Shown: piece after piece, positions 19,266 through 28,277 of the stretch
Layout of the letters: each line of letters starts with the position of its first letter
How positions within the stretch are numbered: position 1 is the stretch's first letter
Assembly: GCF_017743735.1 (NCBI RefSeq)
Contig: NZ_JAGHRO010000001.1
Span: 1-64,000 of the forward strand
Origin: Shimia sp. R9_2
GTDB taxonomy: Bacteria > Pseudomonadota > Alphaproteobacteria > Rhodobacterales > Rhodobacteraceae
Length of the DNA stretch: 64,000 nt
Direction of reading: 5' to 3'
The notes under the pieces: model-generated
Database searches by the model: none
What the model saw: the letters and a program-made list of their open reading frames with translations, nothing else
What the model was told of the DNA's origin: nothing
Made by a program: the position numbers and the translations under genes

Positions 19266-19277
19266 GTTGGTTTTGGA

Positions 19278-20498
19278 TCAATCGTATTTGCGCTGGTCTT
19301 CGATGACGATGCCGTCTTTGGGCAGGCTGCCCGGCGCGACGATTTCCACGGTGCCTTTGAGCTTGAGCGCATCCACAACGGAGGCCCCATAGGCCGCTGC
19401 ATCACCGCCGGGGGATTCAATCTGCACTGTCATCACATCCATTTCACCGGAACGCGTGGCGATGACGCGCGCCTTTGCGATCTCGTCATGTTTGGCCACC
19501 AGTGCCGCAACCTGCTCTGGCCGCACAAACATGCCTTTGATCTTGGCGGTCTGGTCGGCGCGACCCATCCAACCTTTGATGCGCATGTTGGTGCGGCCAC
19601 AGGGGCTTTCGCCCGGGAGGATTGCGGAAAGATCGCCGGTGGCAAAGCGGATCAGCGGGTAATCAGGGTTGAGCGTGGTCACCACTACTTCGCCCACCTC
19701 GCCCGGCGCGACTGGGGTGCCGGTGCCCGGCGTGACGATTTCGACAATCACGCCTTCGTCGATGATCATGCCTTCCATGGCCTCGGATTCATAAGCAATC
19801 GAGCCCAGATCGGCTGTGCCGTAACCCTGAAGACAGGTGATGCCGCGATCGGCATATTCCTGACGCAGCGAGGGGAAGAGCGCGCCGCCGCCGACAGTGG
19901 CTTTGGTGATCTGGAGTTTTTCGCCCATCTCCTCAGCCTTGTCCAAGATGATCTTGAGATAGTCGGGCGTGCCCGCATAGGCAGTGGTGCCGATGTCCAC
20001 CGCGGCGCGGACCTGCATTTCGGTCTGCCCCACACCTGCGGGAAGCACTTTGGCACCCACGGCGCGGGCGCCGCTTTCAAACATCATGCCCGCCGGGGTC
20101 AGATGGTAGGAAAAGCAGTTGTGCACAATGTCAGATGCGCCAATGCCCACCGCATGCAGCACGCGGCCAAAGCGGAACCAGTCGTGGCTGGTGCCACCGG
20201 GTTCATAGATCGGGCCCGGAGACTGGAACACATGGGCGATGTTGGGATTGCTGAGATCGGCAAAGCCGCCCAGCGGGCCCGCAGCTTTCTGCGCAGCGCC
20301 AAGCTCTGATTTGCGCAGCACGGGGAGGTCTGCCAGCGCCTGAGCCGAGGTGATCTTGGCCGGATCCACATCCGCCAGACTGGCCGCAAAGCCCGGCAAG
20401 GCCTTGGCGCGGGCCAGCTGCGCAGGCAGGGCTGCGCTCAGATCGGCGGCGCGCTGATCGGCGCTGCGGGTTTCCAACTCATCAAAAAAGCGGCTCAT
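19278..20498 (-). CDS. Phenylacetate-CoA ligase (PaaK)-like protein
   Basis: A 406-residue member of the PaaK/CoF390-synthetase branch of acyl-adenylating enzymes. The QGYGTADLGSIAYES and FRPEQ-like (FVRPEQVA) motifs support the family. The nucleotide phosphate loop that normally reads SSGTTGxP is replaced by SPGPIYEPGGTSHDW, so activity on the classical mechanism is uncertain. Start at 20498 is supported by AAAGGAT. It is the last gene of the ABC transporter operon and would activate the imported acid to its CoA ester. Confidence 0.8.
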   Translation of the reverse strand: MSRFFDELETRSADQRAADLSAALPAQLARAKALPGFAASLADVDPAKITSAQALADLPVLRKSELGAAQKAAGPLGGFADLSNPNIAHVFQSPGPIYEPGGTSHDWFRFGRVLHAVGIGASDIVHNCFSYHLTPAGMMFESGARAVGAKVLPAGVGQTEMQVRAAVDIGTTAYAGTPDYLKIILDKAEEMGEKLQITKATVGGGALFPSLRQEYADRGITCLQGYGTADLGSIAYESEAMEGMIIDEGVIVEIVTPGTGTPVAPGEVGEVVVTTLNPDYPLIRFATGDLSAILPGESPCGRTNMRIKGWMGRADQTAKIKGMFVRPEQVAALVAKHDEIAKARVIATRSGEMDVMTVQIESPGGDAAAYGASVVDALKLKGTVEIVAPGSLPKDGIVIEDQRKYD

Positions 20499-20625
20499 GA
20501 TGCCATCCTTTATGTGCTCTGCCGCCATGCGTGCGGCCAAAGATTTCTTGTGCGCGCGCTGAGAGAGAGCGGCGCGAGACGGGAAGTGGGTGCCCGGTCA
20601 GACCGGGCAGACAGGGAGGCTGAGG

Positions 20626-21444
20626 TCAGCTCAGCCAGCGTTTGCGGCGACGGTAGGAGCGCACGTCGCGGAAGGATTTGCGGCCTTCTTCAGACATGCC
20701 GAGATAAAATTCCTTCACATCCGGGTTTTCGCGCAGTTCGGCGGCAGGGCCATCCATCACCACGCGGCCGGATTCCAGAATATAGCCATAATGGGCAAAG
20801 CGCAGCGCCACATTGGTGTTCTGCTCTGCCAGAAGGAAGGTCGCGCCTTCTTTCTCATTGAGGTCTTTCACGATGGTGAAGATTTCTTCCACCAGCTGCG
20901 GTGCAAGGCCCATGGAAGGTTCATCCAGCAGAATACATTCCGGGCGGCTCATCAGCGCGCGGCCAATGGCGACCATCTGCTGCTCCCCGCCGGAGGTATA
21001 GCCCGCCTGCGATTTGCGGCGCTCTTTCAGGCGTGGGAAATAATTGTAGACCATCTCGAGATCTGCGGCGACTTCGCCACCGCTGCGGGTATAGGCCCCG
21101 GTCAGCAGGTTCTCTTCGACCGTGAGGTGCTCAAAGCAGTGACGGCCTTCCATCACCTGAATGACGCCCTTTTTCACCAGCGCTGCCGGATCAAGATCGG
21201 CCACAGGTTCGCCGCGATAGTTGATCGTGCCTTTGGTGACCTCGCCGCGCTCGGAGTGCAGCAGGTTTGAGATGGCCTTCAGCGTGGTGGTTTTGCCTGC
21301 GCCATTGCCGCCCAGCAGTGCGGTGATGCCGCCCTTGGGAACCGAGAGGCTCACGCCTTTCAGCACAAGGATCACGTGATTGTAGATCACCTCGATGTTG
21401 TTGACCTCCAGAAGGGTCTCTTCGGTGCGACCAGCGTCAAGCAT
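20626..21444 (-). CDS. ABC transporter ATP-binding protein, LivF type
   Basis: A 272-residue nucleotide-binding subunit of a branched-chain-amino-acid-type (HAAT) importer. Walker A GGNGAGKTTT, signature SGGEQQM and Walker B CILLDEPSMGL are all intact. The C-terminal basic tail (SYRRRKRWLS) extends past the usual LivF end, a feature shared with the LivF of the second cluster. It works with the LivG, LivH and LivM subunits encoded upstream in the same operon; the substrate is more likely an organic acid than an amino acid because acyl-CoA ligases flank the operon. Confidence 0.92.
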   Translation of the reverse strand: MLDAGRTEETLLEVNNIEVIYNHVILVLKGVSLSVPKGGITALLGGNGAGKTTTLKAISNLLHSERGEVTKGTINYRGEPVADLDPAALVKKGVIQVMEGRHCFEHLTVEENLLTGAYTRSGGEVAADLEMVYNYFPRLKERRKSQAGYTSGGEQQMVAIGRALMSRPECILLDEPSMGLAPQLVEEIFTIVKDLNEKEGATFLLAEQNTNVALRFAHYGYILESGRVVMDGPAAELRENPDVKEFYLGMSEEGRKSFRDVRSYRRRKRWLS

Positions 21445-21475
21445 AAGCGTTGTCTTTCGTCTCAGGATCAGGGTG

Positions 21476-21501
21476 CCCCGGCCAGCAAGTTCCGGCCGGG
21501 G
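21476..21501 (-). terminator. GC-rich hairpin after the binding-protein gene
   Basis: CCCCGGCC (21476-21483) pairs with GGCCGGGG (21494-21501). It lies between the binding-protein stop and the livF-type start with no T run after it, so it probably stabilises the binding-protein mRNA or causes partial termination within the operon. Confidence 0.5.
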
Positions 21502-21521
21502 CGGTTGGGTTTGAGCGGGGC

Positions 21522-22805
21522 TTACTTACAGGCCGCTTCGATGTTGTTTTCAGCGGCGTAGGCTGCGGAATCTTCCGCCACCAGCGCGCCGATCACCTCA
21601 CCGTCGGTCTCTTTAAAGTCAGAGATCAACGACCAGGTCTGATTGGCCGCGTCCCACTGGGTCACACCAACGAGGCCCGGGCCACCGTGGTTCTGACAGG
21701 AGACGTTGAAGGCCGGACCAAAGTTCGGCATGCCGAGCGCGGTCATTTTGGCCTCATCAATTTGCAGCGCTTCCATGCCGTCACGCATCTGGCTTGGAGT
21801 GATGTCGGCTGTACCGTGGATGCCTTGAGCGGTTTTGGCCGCCTCAGCTGCGAGCATGGCGGCATACATGCCACGGTTATAGAGCACGTTGCCGACCTGA
21901 TCGCCTGCGCCTGCCGCTTTGCCCGCATCAACAACATACTTCTGGATGTCGTCAAAGATCGGGAAGTCACGGCCCACGTTGTGGAAGGTCAGCGCCTTGA
22001 AGCCATTGGCCTTCGCGCCCGCTGGCAGCACGTCATGCTCTGCACCGGACCACCAGATGCCGATGAAGTTTTCCATCGGGAAGCGGATGTTGGCGGCTTC
22101 TTGAACCGCAACCTGGTTCATCACGCCCCAGCCCCACATCAGCACAAAGTCCGGACGTTCGCGGCGGATCTGCAGCCACTGGGATTTCTGCTCCTGACCA
22201 GGGTGATCCACCGGCAGCAGGCTCAGCTCATAGCCGTGCTTTTTCTGCAGCTCTTCGAGCGTGCGGATCGGCTCTTTGCCGTAAGCGGAGTTGTGATAGA
22301 CCAGCGCAATTTTCTTGCCCTTCAGGTCACCACCATTGGTCTCAAGCAGGTAGTTCACCGCACCGGAGGCACCATCCCAGTAGTTGCCGGGGTAGTTGAA
22401 CACGTGGCTGAAGACTTCGCCGTTGGCGGCAGAGGTCCGGCCATAGCCCATGGAGTGGATCGGAATGTCATCCGCGGTCGCTTTGGGGATCAGCTGATAA
22501 GTGATGCCGGTGGAGAGCGGCTGATAGACCAGCGCGCCTTCGCCTTTGGTGGATTCGTAGCATTCCACACCTTTGGCGGTGTTGTAGCCGGTTTCACATT
22601 CGATCATGCGGATCGGAACGCCACCAATGCCGCCATCACGCTCGTTCAGCAGAGTGAAGTAGTCTGCGTAGCCATCCGCGAAAGGAATGCCGCCTGCAGC
22701 GTAGGGGCCTGTGCGGTAGCTGAGTGATGGGAACACCAGATCGGCCATTGCCGGGGCTGCCGCCATCACCGCGCCGAGCGCCATGGATGCGAATTTCAAT
22801 TTCAT
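21522..22805 (-). CDS. ABC transporter substrate-binding protein, Liv type
   Basis: A 427-residue periplasmic binding protein (type I fold, Peripla_BP_6 family). It begins with a Sec signal peptide (about 1-21, cut near AMA-DLV). GGGAGG precedes the ATG at 22805. Cysteines in ECETGY and VECYES near the N terminus may form a disulfide. It would present the ligand to the LivHM permease encoded upstream. Ligand unknown; the surrounding acyl-CoA ligases suggest an aromatic or fatty acid. Confidence 0.92.
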   Translation of the reverse strand: MKLKFASMALGAVMAAAPAMADLVFPSLSYRTGPYAAGGIPFADGYADYFTLLNERDGGIGGVPIRMIECETGYNTAKGVECYESTKGEGALVYQPLSTGITYQLIPKATADDIPIHSMGYGRTSAANGEVFSHVFNYPGNYWDGASGAVNYLLETNGGDLKGKKIALVYHNSAYGKEPIRTLEELQKKHGYELSLLPVDHPGQEQKSQWLQIRRERPDFVLMWGWGVMNQVAVQEAANIRFPMENFIGIWWSGAEHDVLPAGAKANGFKALTFHNVGRDFPIFDDIQKYVVDAGKAAGAGDQVGNVLYNRGMYAAMLAAEAAKTAQGIHGTADITPSQMRDGMEALQIDEAKMTALGMPNFGPAFNVSCQNHGGPGLVGVTQWDAANQTWSLISDFKETDGEVIGALVAEDSAAYAAENNIEAACK

Positions 22806-22883
22806 CGGGTTTCTCCTCCCTTGGTTTTTGTCCGATGGTGAGCGCAGGGCCTCCCCGCCCCGCGCGCTGGTCATGGCCCCGCC

Positions 22884-23960
22884 TTAATGCGGGAAGGGCC
22901 ACAACCTCAGCTTCTCCTTGGCCACGCGCCAGAGCTGCGCCAGACCATGGGGTTCTGCGATCAGGAAGACGATGATCAGCGCCCCCACGATCAGGAATTC
23001 GAGGTGTGCGGCAATATCGGTCGGCCAGCCAAGGCCCCCCACCAGCACGTTTTTCAGCAGGACCGGCATCAGAACCAGGAAGGCTGCGCCGGCAAAGGAG
23101 CCGAAGATCGAGCCCAGGCCGCCGATGATGATCATGAAGAGCACCAGGAAGGACTGGTTGATGCCAAAGGCTTCGCCCACTTCCACCGCGCCCAGATAGA
23201 CCGAGAAGAACAGCGCGCCCGCAACCCCGATGAAGAAGGAGCTGACAGCAAAGGCAGAGAGCTTGGCCTTCAGCGGGTTCACACCGATGATTTCAGCGGC
23301 GATGTCCATGTCGCGGATCGCCATCCATTTGCGCCCCTGCATGCCGCGCGTCAGGTTGCGCGCCACAATCGCCAGCAGCGTGAGGATCACGAGGCAGAAG
23401 AGATAAGGCGCCCAGGCTGTGGTATTCGGGCCGGTCACGGCGATGCCGAACACGGTGCGTTCCGGTGCGGAGATCTGACCGGAGGCGGAGTAGTTGTAAA
23501 ACCACGGCACCCGGTTAAAGAGCCACACCAAGAAGAACTGTGCCGCCAGCGTGGCCACCGCCAGATAGAAGCCTTTGATGCGCAGCGATGGCAGACCAAA
23601 GAGCACCCCGACCAGCGCGGTCACGCCACCCGCCAGAAGCACGTGGATGAAGATATTGATCTCCGGGAAAGAGGTCATGAGCTTGTAGCAAGCATAAGCC
23701 CCCACCGCCATGAAGCCCCCGGTGCCCAGGCTGACCTGCCCGCAGTAGCCCACGAGGATGTTCAGACCAATCGCCGCGATCGCATAGATCAGGAACGGCA
23801 GGAAGATCGCGTTGACCCAGTAGTCATTGATCAGGAACGGCACCGCGCAGAAGGCAAAGAGCATCACCGCATAGTACCGATAGCGATCAAAGCGGATCGG
23901 GAAGGTTTGGTTGTCGTCGGCGTAGTTCGTTTTGAAGTCGCCCGCTTCACGATAGAACAT
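22884..23960 (-). CDS. ABC transporter permease, LivM type
   Basis: A 358-residue inner-membrane permease with about ten hydrophobic segments and the conserved LNILVGYCGQVSLGTGGFMAVGAYA segment of LivM proteins. The N-terminal 35 residues are hydrophilic and cytoplasmic. Its start overlaps the stop codon of the small membrane protein upstream (TGATG), so translation is coupled. Confidence 0.92.
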   Translation of the reverse strand: MFYREAGDFKTNYADDNQTFPIRFDRYRYYAVMLFAFCAVPFLINDYWVNAIFLPFLIYAIAAIGLNILVGYCGQVSLGTGGFMAVGAYACYKLMTSFPEINIFIHVLLAGGVTALVGVLFGLPSLRIKGFYLAVATLAAQFFLVWLFNRVPWFYNYSASGQISAPERTVFGIAVTGPNTTAWAPYLFCLVILTLLAIVARNLTRGMQGRKWMAIRDMDIAAEIIGVNPLKAKLSAFAVSSFFIGVAGALFFSVYLGAVEVGEAFGINQSFLVLFMIIIGGLGSIFGSFAGAAFLVLMPVLLKNVLVGGLGWPTDIAAHLEFLIVGALIIVFLIAEPHGLAQLWRVAKEKLRLWPFPH

Positions 23961-24217
23961 CAGCTGTTCTCCTCGTTATATTCTCTTTCAAGATGGGACC
24001 GGTCCGCCCGGTTCCCCTTTTTCGCATAGCCCGTGGCCTCTGAGTGCCGCACAAGCTTGAGGTAACACCACACTCCCAGCGCTCCCCCTGTCGCCGCGAG
24101 GACCGCGGCGGTGGTCATTTGCCCCGCATCAGCCGGGTCCGCCGTGATGGCGAGGTAGCCGAAGGCCCAGAAGCCGGACCAGGCGATGACGTTCAGGATG
24201 GCTAGAAGTTTTGGCAT
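23960..24217 (-). CDS. Small membrane protein within the ABC transporter operon
   Basis: An 85-residue protein with two hydrophobic segments (about 4-25 and 34-53) and a charged C-terminal tail. It has no recognised family function. It lies between the LivH- and LivM-type genes with a one-base stop-start overlap to the latter, so it is part of the transport operon and may help assemble the permease. The position inside an otherwise canonical liv operon is its main interest. Confidence 0.75.
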   Translation of the reverse strand: MPKLLAILNVIAWSGFWAFGYLAITADPADAGQMTTAAVLAATGGALGVWCYLKLVRHSEATGYAKKGNRADRSHLEREYNEENS

Positions 24218-24237
24218 ATCCTGTGAGACCTTTCGTT

Positions 24238-25239
24238 TCAGACCCTCTCGATGATTTTTTCCCCAAACAGGCCCTGCGGCCGGAAGACGAGGAAGACGAG
24301 TGCCAGCACATAGGCGAACCAGTTTTCGGTTGCGCCGCCGACCAGCGGGCCGATGGTAAATTCAAAGAGCTTTTCACCGACACCGATGATCAGGCCGCCG
24401 ACAATGGCGCCGGGGATCGAGGTGAAGCCGCCCAGCATCAGCACCGGCAGCGCCTTGAGTGCGATCAGCGACAGCGAGAACTGCACACCGGATTTGGCAC
24501 CCCACATGATGCCCGCGACCAACGCCACAAAGCCTGCCACGGACCAGACCATGACCCAGATGAAGTTGAGCGAGATGCCCACCGACAGCGCGGCCTGGTG
24601 ATCGTCGGCCACAGCGCGCATGGCGCGGCCCTGTTTGGTGTACTGCGAGAACAGCACCAGTGCGATCACGAGAATGGTGGCGATCACCGTGGCAACCAGA
24701 TCGAGCTGATCCAGGAAGAAGCCGTAGAAGTTCTCGTTGCCCATGCCGAGCCACTGGGTGTTTTCCTCAATCCAGAAGCTGCCACCCTGGGGCAGGCCCA
24801 CATCCAGCGTCTTGATGTCAGAGCCCCACATCAGGTCGCCAAAACCTTCGAGGAAATAGGCGAGACCAATGGTGGCCATGAACAGAATGATCGGCTCCTG
24901 ATTGACCAGATGGCGGAACACAAATTTCTGCACCGCCCAGGCGAGGAACACCATAACACCCATGGTCAGAAGGATCGCCAGGATCGCGGGCACATGCCAG
25001 CCAAAGTGGTGGATTTCCGTGCCAAGCGCCGCGTTGATCAGATGGGCAAAAGGCACCTGCCCTTTCATGATCCCCACAAGGGTCGCCGCAGAGAACAGCG
25101 CCATCACACCCTGGGCGTAGTTGAAGATGCCGGAGGCTTTGTAGATCAGAACGAAGCCCAGCGCGACGAGGGCATAGAGCACCCCTGCCATCAGGCCGTT
25201 AAGCACAACCTCGGTGCCGTAGAGAAGACTTTCAGGCAT
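24238..25239 (-). CDS. ABC transporter permease, LivH type
   Basis: A 333-residue inner-membrane permease with eight or more hydrophobic segments and the LivH-type start (LNGLMAGVLYALVALGFVLIY). GGAGG lies eight bases before the ATG at 25239; a GTG one codon earlier is a weaker choice. It pairs with the LivM-type permease at 22884-23960. Confidence 0.92.
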   Translation of the reverse strand: MPESLLYGTEVVLNGLMAGVLYALVALGFVLIYKASGIFNYAQGVMALFSAATLVGIMKGQVPFAHLINAALGTEIHHFGWHVPAILAILLTMGVMVFLAWAVQKFVFRHLVNQEPIILFMATIGLAYFLEGFGDLMWGSDIKTLDVGLPQGGSFWIEENTQWLGMGNENFYGFFLDQLDLVATVIATILVIALVLFSQYTKQGRAMRAVADDHQAALSVGISLNFIWVMVWSVAGFVALVAGIMWGAKSGVQFSLSLIALKALPVLMLGGFTSIPGAIVGGLIIGVGEKLFEFTIGPLVGGATENWFAYVLALVFLVFRPQGLFGEKIIERV

Positions 25240-25280
25240 CACAAACGCCTCCGAATTTTTCTTTGAAGTCAGGGGTTTGC

Positions 25281-26102
25281 TTAGTCATGAGCCACCCCCA
25301 GATAGGCGTCGATCACATCCTGGTTGTTGCGCACCTCATCTGGTGTGCCGTCCCCGATCTTCTTGCCGTAGTCCATCACCACCACGCGGTCGGAAAGATC
25401 CATAACCACGCCCATATCGTGCTCGATCAGCGCGATTGTGGTGCCAAATTCATCATTCATATCAAGGATAAAGCGGGACATGTCCTCTTTCTCCTCGACG
25501 TTCATCCCGGCCATGGGCTCATCCAGAAGCAGGATAGACGGTTCCGCCGCCAGAGCGCGCGCAAGCTCGACCCGTTTCTTCAGACCGTAAGGCAGACGTC
25601 CCACCGGTGTCTTGCGGATGTGCTGGATTTCAAGGAAGTCGATGATCCGCTCCACAAAGGCGCGGTTTTCCACCTCTTCCTGCTCGGCTTTGCCTTTCCA
25701 GAGCGCCTGCTGGATGAGATTGGCGTTCATCTGGCGTAGACGGCCGGTCATCACGTTATCCAGAACGGACATGCCCTCAAACAGCGCGATGTTCTGGAAG
25801 GTGCGGGCGATGCCCTGTTGCGCCACCTGATAAGGTTTCATCGGCGGACGCTTGGCGCCTTTGTACCAGACCTCGCCTTCCTGCGGCACATAGAAGCCGG
25901 AAATCACGTTCAGCATTGAGGATTTGCCCGCGCCGTTGGGGCCGATGATCGCGCGGATCTCGCCTTCGCGGATGTCAAAACTGATGTCGGTGATCGCTTT
26001 CACCCCGCCAAAGCGCAGAGTGATGTTTTTCATTTCCATCACCACACCGCCAATGGTGCGGCCATCGTCGGTGACGAAGCTGTCGTTGCTCATATCGTTC
26101 AT
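25281..26102 (-). CDS. ABC transporter ATP-binding protein, LivG type
   Basis: A 273-residue ATPase with Walker A GPNGAGKSS and Walker B ILLLDEPMAGM. The signature region reads LPYGLKKRVELARALA, the variant usual in LivG proteins. Its ATG overlaps the stop codon of the acyl-CoA synthetase gene by four bases (ATGA). It forms the heterodimeric motor with the LivF-type protein. Confidence 0.92.
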   Translation of the reverse strand: MNDMSNDSFVTDDGRTIGGVVMEMKNITLRFGGVKAITDISFDIREGEIRAIIGPNGAGKSSMLNVISGFYVPQEGEVWYKGAKRPPMKPYQVAQQGIARTFQNIALFEGMSVLDNVMTGRLRQMNANLIQQALWKGKAEQEEVENRAFVERIIDFLEIQHIRKTPVGRLPYGLKKRVELARALAAEPSILLLDEPMAGMNVEEKEDMSRFILDMNDEFGTTIALIEHDMGVVMDLSDRVVVMDYGKKIGDGTPDEVRNNQDVIDAYLGVAHD

Positions 26103-28069
26103 TCTGCTGCCACCTTGCTGGCCACGGGCACCACTGCGGCGTCGCGCAATTCAAGCGTGGCGCGGATGCTGCCTTTGCGGCCGTCTTCATAGGTCACTTC
26201 GGTTTCGGTTGAGACCGAGCTGGCGCCGCCATAGAGCGCATCCACCAGATCCTTGAACTTGTCGGCCACAACCGCACGGCGCACTTTGCGGGTGCGGGTC
26301 ATTTCGCCGTCATCCGCATCCAGTTCCTTGTGCAGAATGAGGAAGCGGTGGATCTGACAGCCGGCCAGCATCGGGTCATCGGCCACGGATTTGTTGACCG
26401 TTTCCACATGGCTTTGGATGGACTCAAGCACCTTCGGATGGCCCGCGAGCTCCTGATAGGAGGCATAAGGCACGTTGTTACGCTCTGCCCAGTTGCCCAC
26501 CGCCGTCAGGTCAATGTTGATGAAGGCCACGCAGCGATCCTTGCCGCTGCCAAAGAGTACCGCTTCGAGAATGTCGGGATAGAACTTCAGTTTGTTCTCG
26601 ACATATTTGGGCGCAAACATGGAGCCATCGGCCATTTTGCCCACGTCTTTGGCGCGGTCGATGATGCGCAGGTGGCCAGTGTCTTTTTCAAAGAAGCCAG
26701 CATCACCGGTTGCCACCCAGCCTTCCGCGTCCTTGGTGGAGGCGGTGCTTTCGGGGTTGTTGTAGTATTCCACAAACACACCGGGGCTGCGGTAGTGGAT
26801 TTCGCCGGTGTCGTCGATTTTGATTTCCACGTCCGGGCTTGGCACACCCACGGTGTCCGCGCGCACCTGACCGTCCGGCTGGGCGGTGATAAACACGGTG
26901 GCTTCGGTCTGGCCGTAGAGCTGTTTCAGGTTGATGCCGAGGGAGCGGTAGAACTCAAAAATCTCCGGACCAATCGCTTCGCCCGCGGTGTAGCCGACGC
27001 GCACGCGGCCAAAGCCGAGCGTGTCTTTCAGCGGGCCGTAGATCAGCATATCGCCCAGTTTGTATTTCAGGCGGTCCATGAAGGGGACGGGGTTGCCGTC
27101 GAGAATGTCGCCACCCACTTTTTTGGCGTGCTCCATGAAGTTGTGGAACATGCGGCGCTTGAGGGAGCCTGCGTCTTCCATACGGATCATGACGTTGGTG
27201 AGCTGGGTCTCAAACACGCGCGGCGGGGCGAAGTAGTAGGTCGGCCCGATTTCGCGCAGGTCGGTCATCATCGTGTCGGCGGACTCCGGGCAGTTCACGC
27301 AGAAGCCTGTCCAATAGGCCTGACCAATGGAGAAGATGAAATCCCCGACCCATGCCATCGGCAGATAGGCGAGGATCTCTTCGCCCGCTGTGAGCTTGTC
27401 AAACTCGGAAGAGTTCTTCGCGCTCTCGATCACATTGCGGTTGGAAAGCACCACGCCTTTGGGTTTGCCGGTGGTGCCTGAGGTGTAGAGCATCACACAG
27501 GTGCTGTCGTAGGTCAGCTTGCCCCGGCGCGCCTCAAGATCGGTGATCCATTCATCCCGTGCCGCGAGGCCCTGTGCCTGAATGTGGCTGAACTCATGCA
27601 GCTGGTGGTGATCGTACTTCCGCAGCCCGCGCGGATCGACATAGATCATATGTTCGAACTGATGCAGGCTGTCCTGAATGTCGATGATCTTGTCGACCTG
27701 TTCCTGGTCTTCGACAATCGCATATTTGGCGCCGCAGTGACCGAGGATGTATTCCATCTCCTCTGCCGCGCTGTCCTGATACACAGGCACCGGCACCGCG
27801 CCCACGGATTGGGCGGCAACCATCGACCAGTAAAAATAGGGGCGGTTGCGTCCGATGATGGCGACAAAATCGCCCTCCGACACGCCCAGATTGATCAGGC
27901 CGAGCGCGAGCGCTTCGATTTCTTCTGCTGTCTTTGCCCAAGTCCAGGTCTGCCAGATCCCAAACTCTTTCTCCCGGTATGCGTCTTTATCCGCAAATTG
28001 GGTGGCGTTCCGCTGCAACAGCGCCGGAATGGACGCGAGTCCGCCGGTCGCCTGTGACGACTGTGCCAA
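26099..28069 (-). CDS. Acyl-CoA synthetase (AMP-forming), long-chain type
   Basis: A 656-residue adenylate-forming ligase. The phosphate loop YTSGTTGKPKG, the YGQTE motif and the hinge region (DRAKDVGK...FAPKYVENKL) are present, so the protein should be active. It fits the FadD/long-chain family. The first codon is TTG at 28069, with GGGAGG eight bases upstream and no better start nearby. As first gene of the operon it probably traps the imported acid as a CoA thioester. Confidence 0.92.
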   Translation of the reverse strand: MAQSSQATGGLASIPALLQRNATQFADKDAYREKEFGIWQTWTWAKTAEEIEALALGLINLGVSEGDFVAIIGRNRPYFYWSMVAAQSVGAVPVPVYQDSAAEEMEYILGHCGAKYAIVEDQEQVDKIIDIQDSLHQFEHMIYVDPRGLRKYDHHQLHEFSHIQAQGLAARDEWITDLEARRGKLTYDSTCVMLYTSGTTGKPKGVVLSNRNVIESAKNSSEFDKLTAGEEILAYLPMAWVGDFIFSIGQAYWTGFCVNCPESADTMMTDLREIGPTYYFAPPRVFETQLTNVMIRMEDAGSLKRRMFHNFMEHAKKVGGDILDGNPVPFMDRLKYKLGDMLIYGPLKDTLGFGRVRVGYTAGEAIGPEIFEFYRSLGINLKQLYGQTEATVFITAQPDGQVRADTVGVPSPDVEIKIDDTGEIHYRSPGVFVEYYNNPESTASTKDAEGWVATGDAGFFEKDTGHLRIIDRAKDVGKMADGSMFAPKYVENKLKFYPDILEAVLFGSGKDRCVAFINIDLTAVGNWAERNNVPYASYQELAGHPKVLESIQSHVETVNKSVADDPMLAGCQIHRFLILHKELDADDGEMTRTRKVRRAVVADKFKDLVDALYGGASSVSTETEVTYEDGRKGSIRATLELRDAAVVPVASKVAAE

Positions 28070-28277
28070 ATTTCTTTCCTCCCTAAAGCTCGCCCTATTG
28101 GTGTTTTGAGCAAGCCAAAACCGTCGAAACGATTCCTCCCCTCACAGTGGGGCTCAGAACAGGCTGCGGGTCAACTTTTTCCTTAACATTTCCTAAACCT
28201 TACGAATTGTAACAGCGCGCATTTCGGACTTTCGCTGACCCCGAAACCGGTGTTAGCGATAAGAAAAGGAGAGCTGC

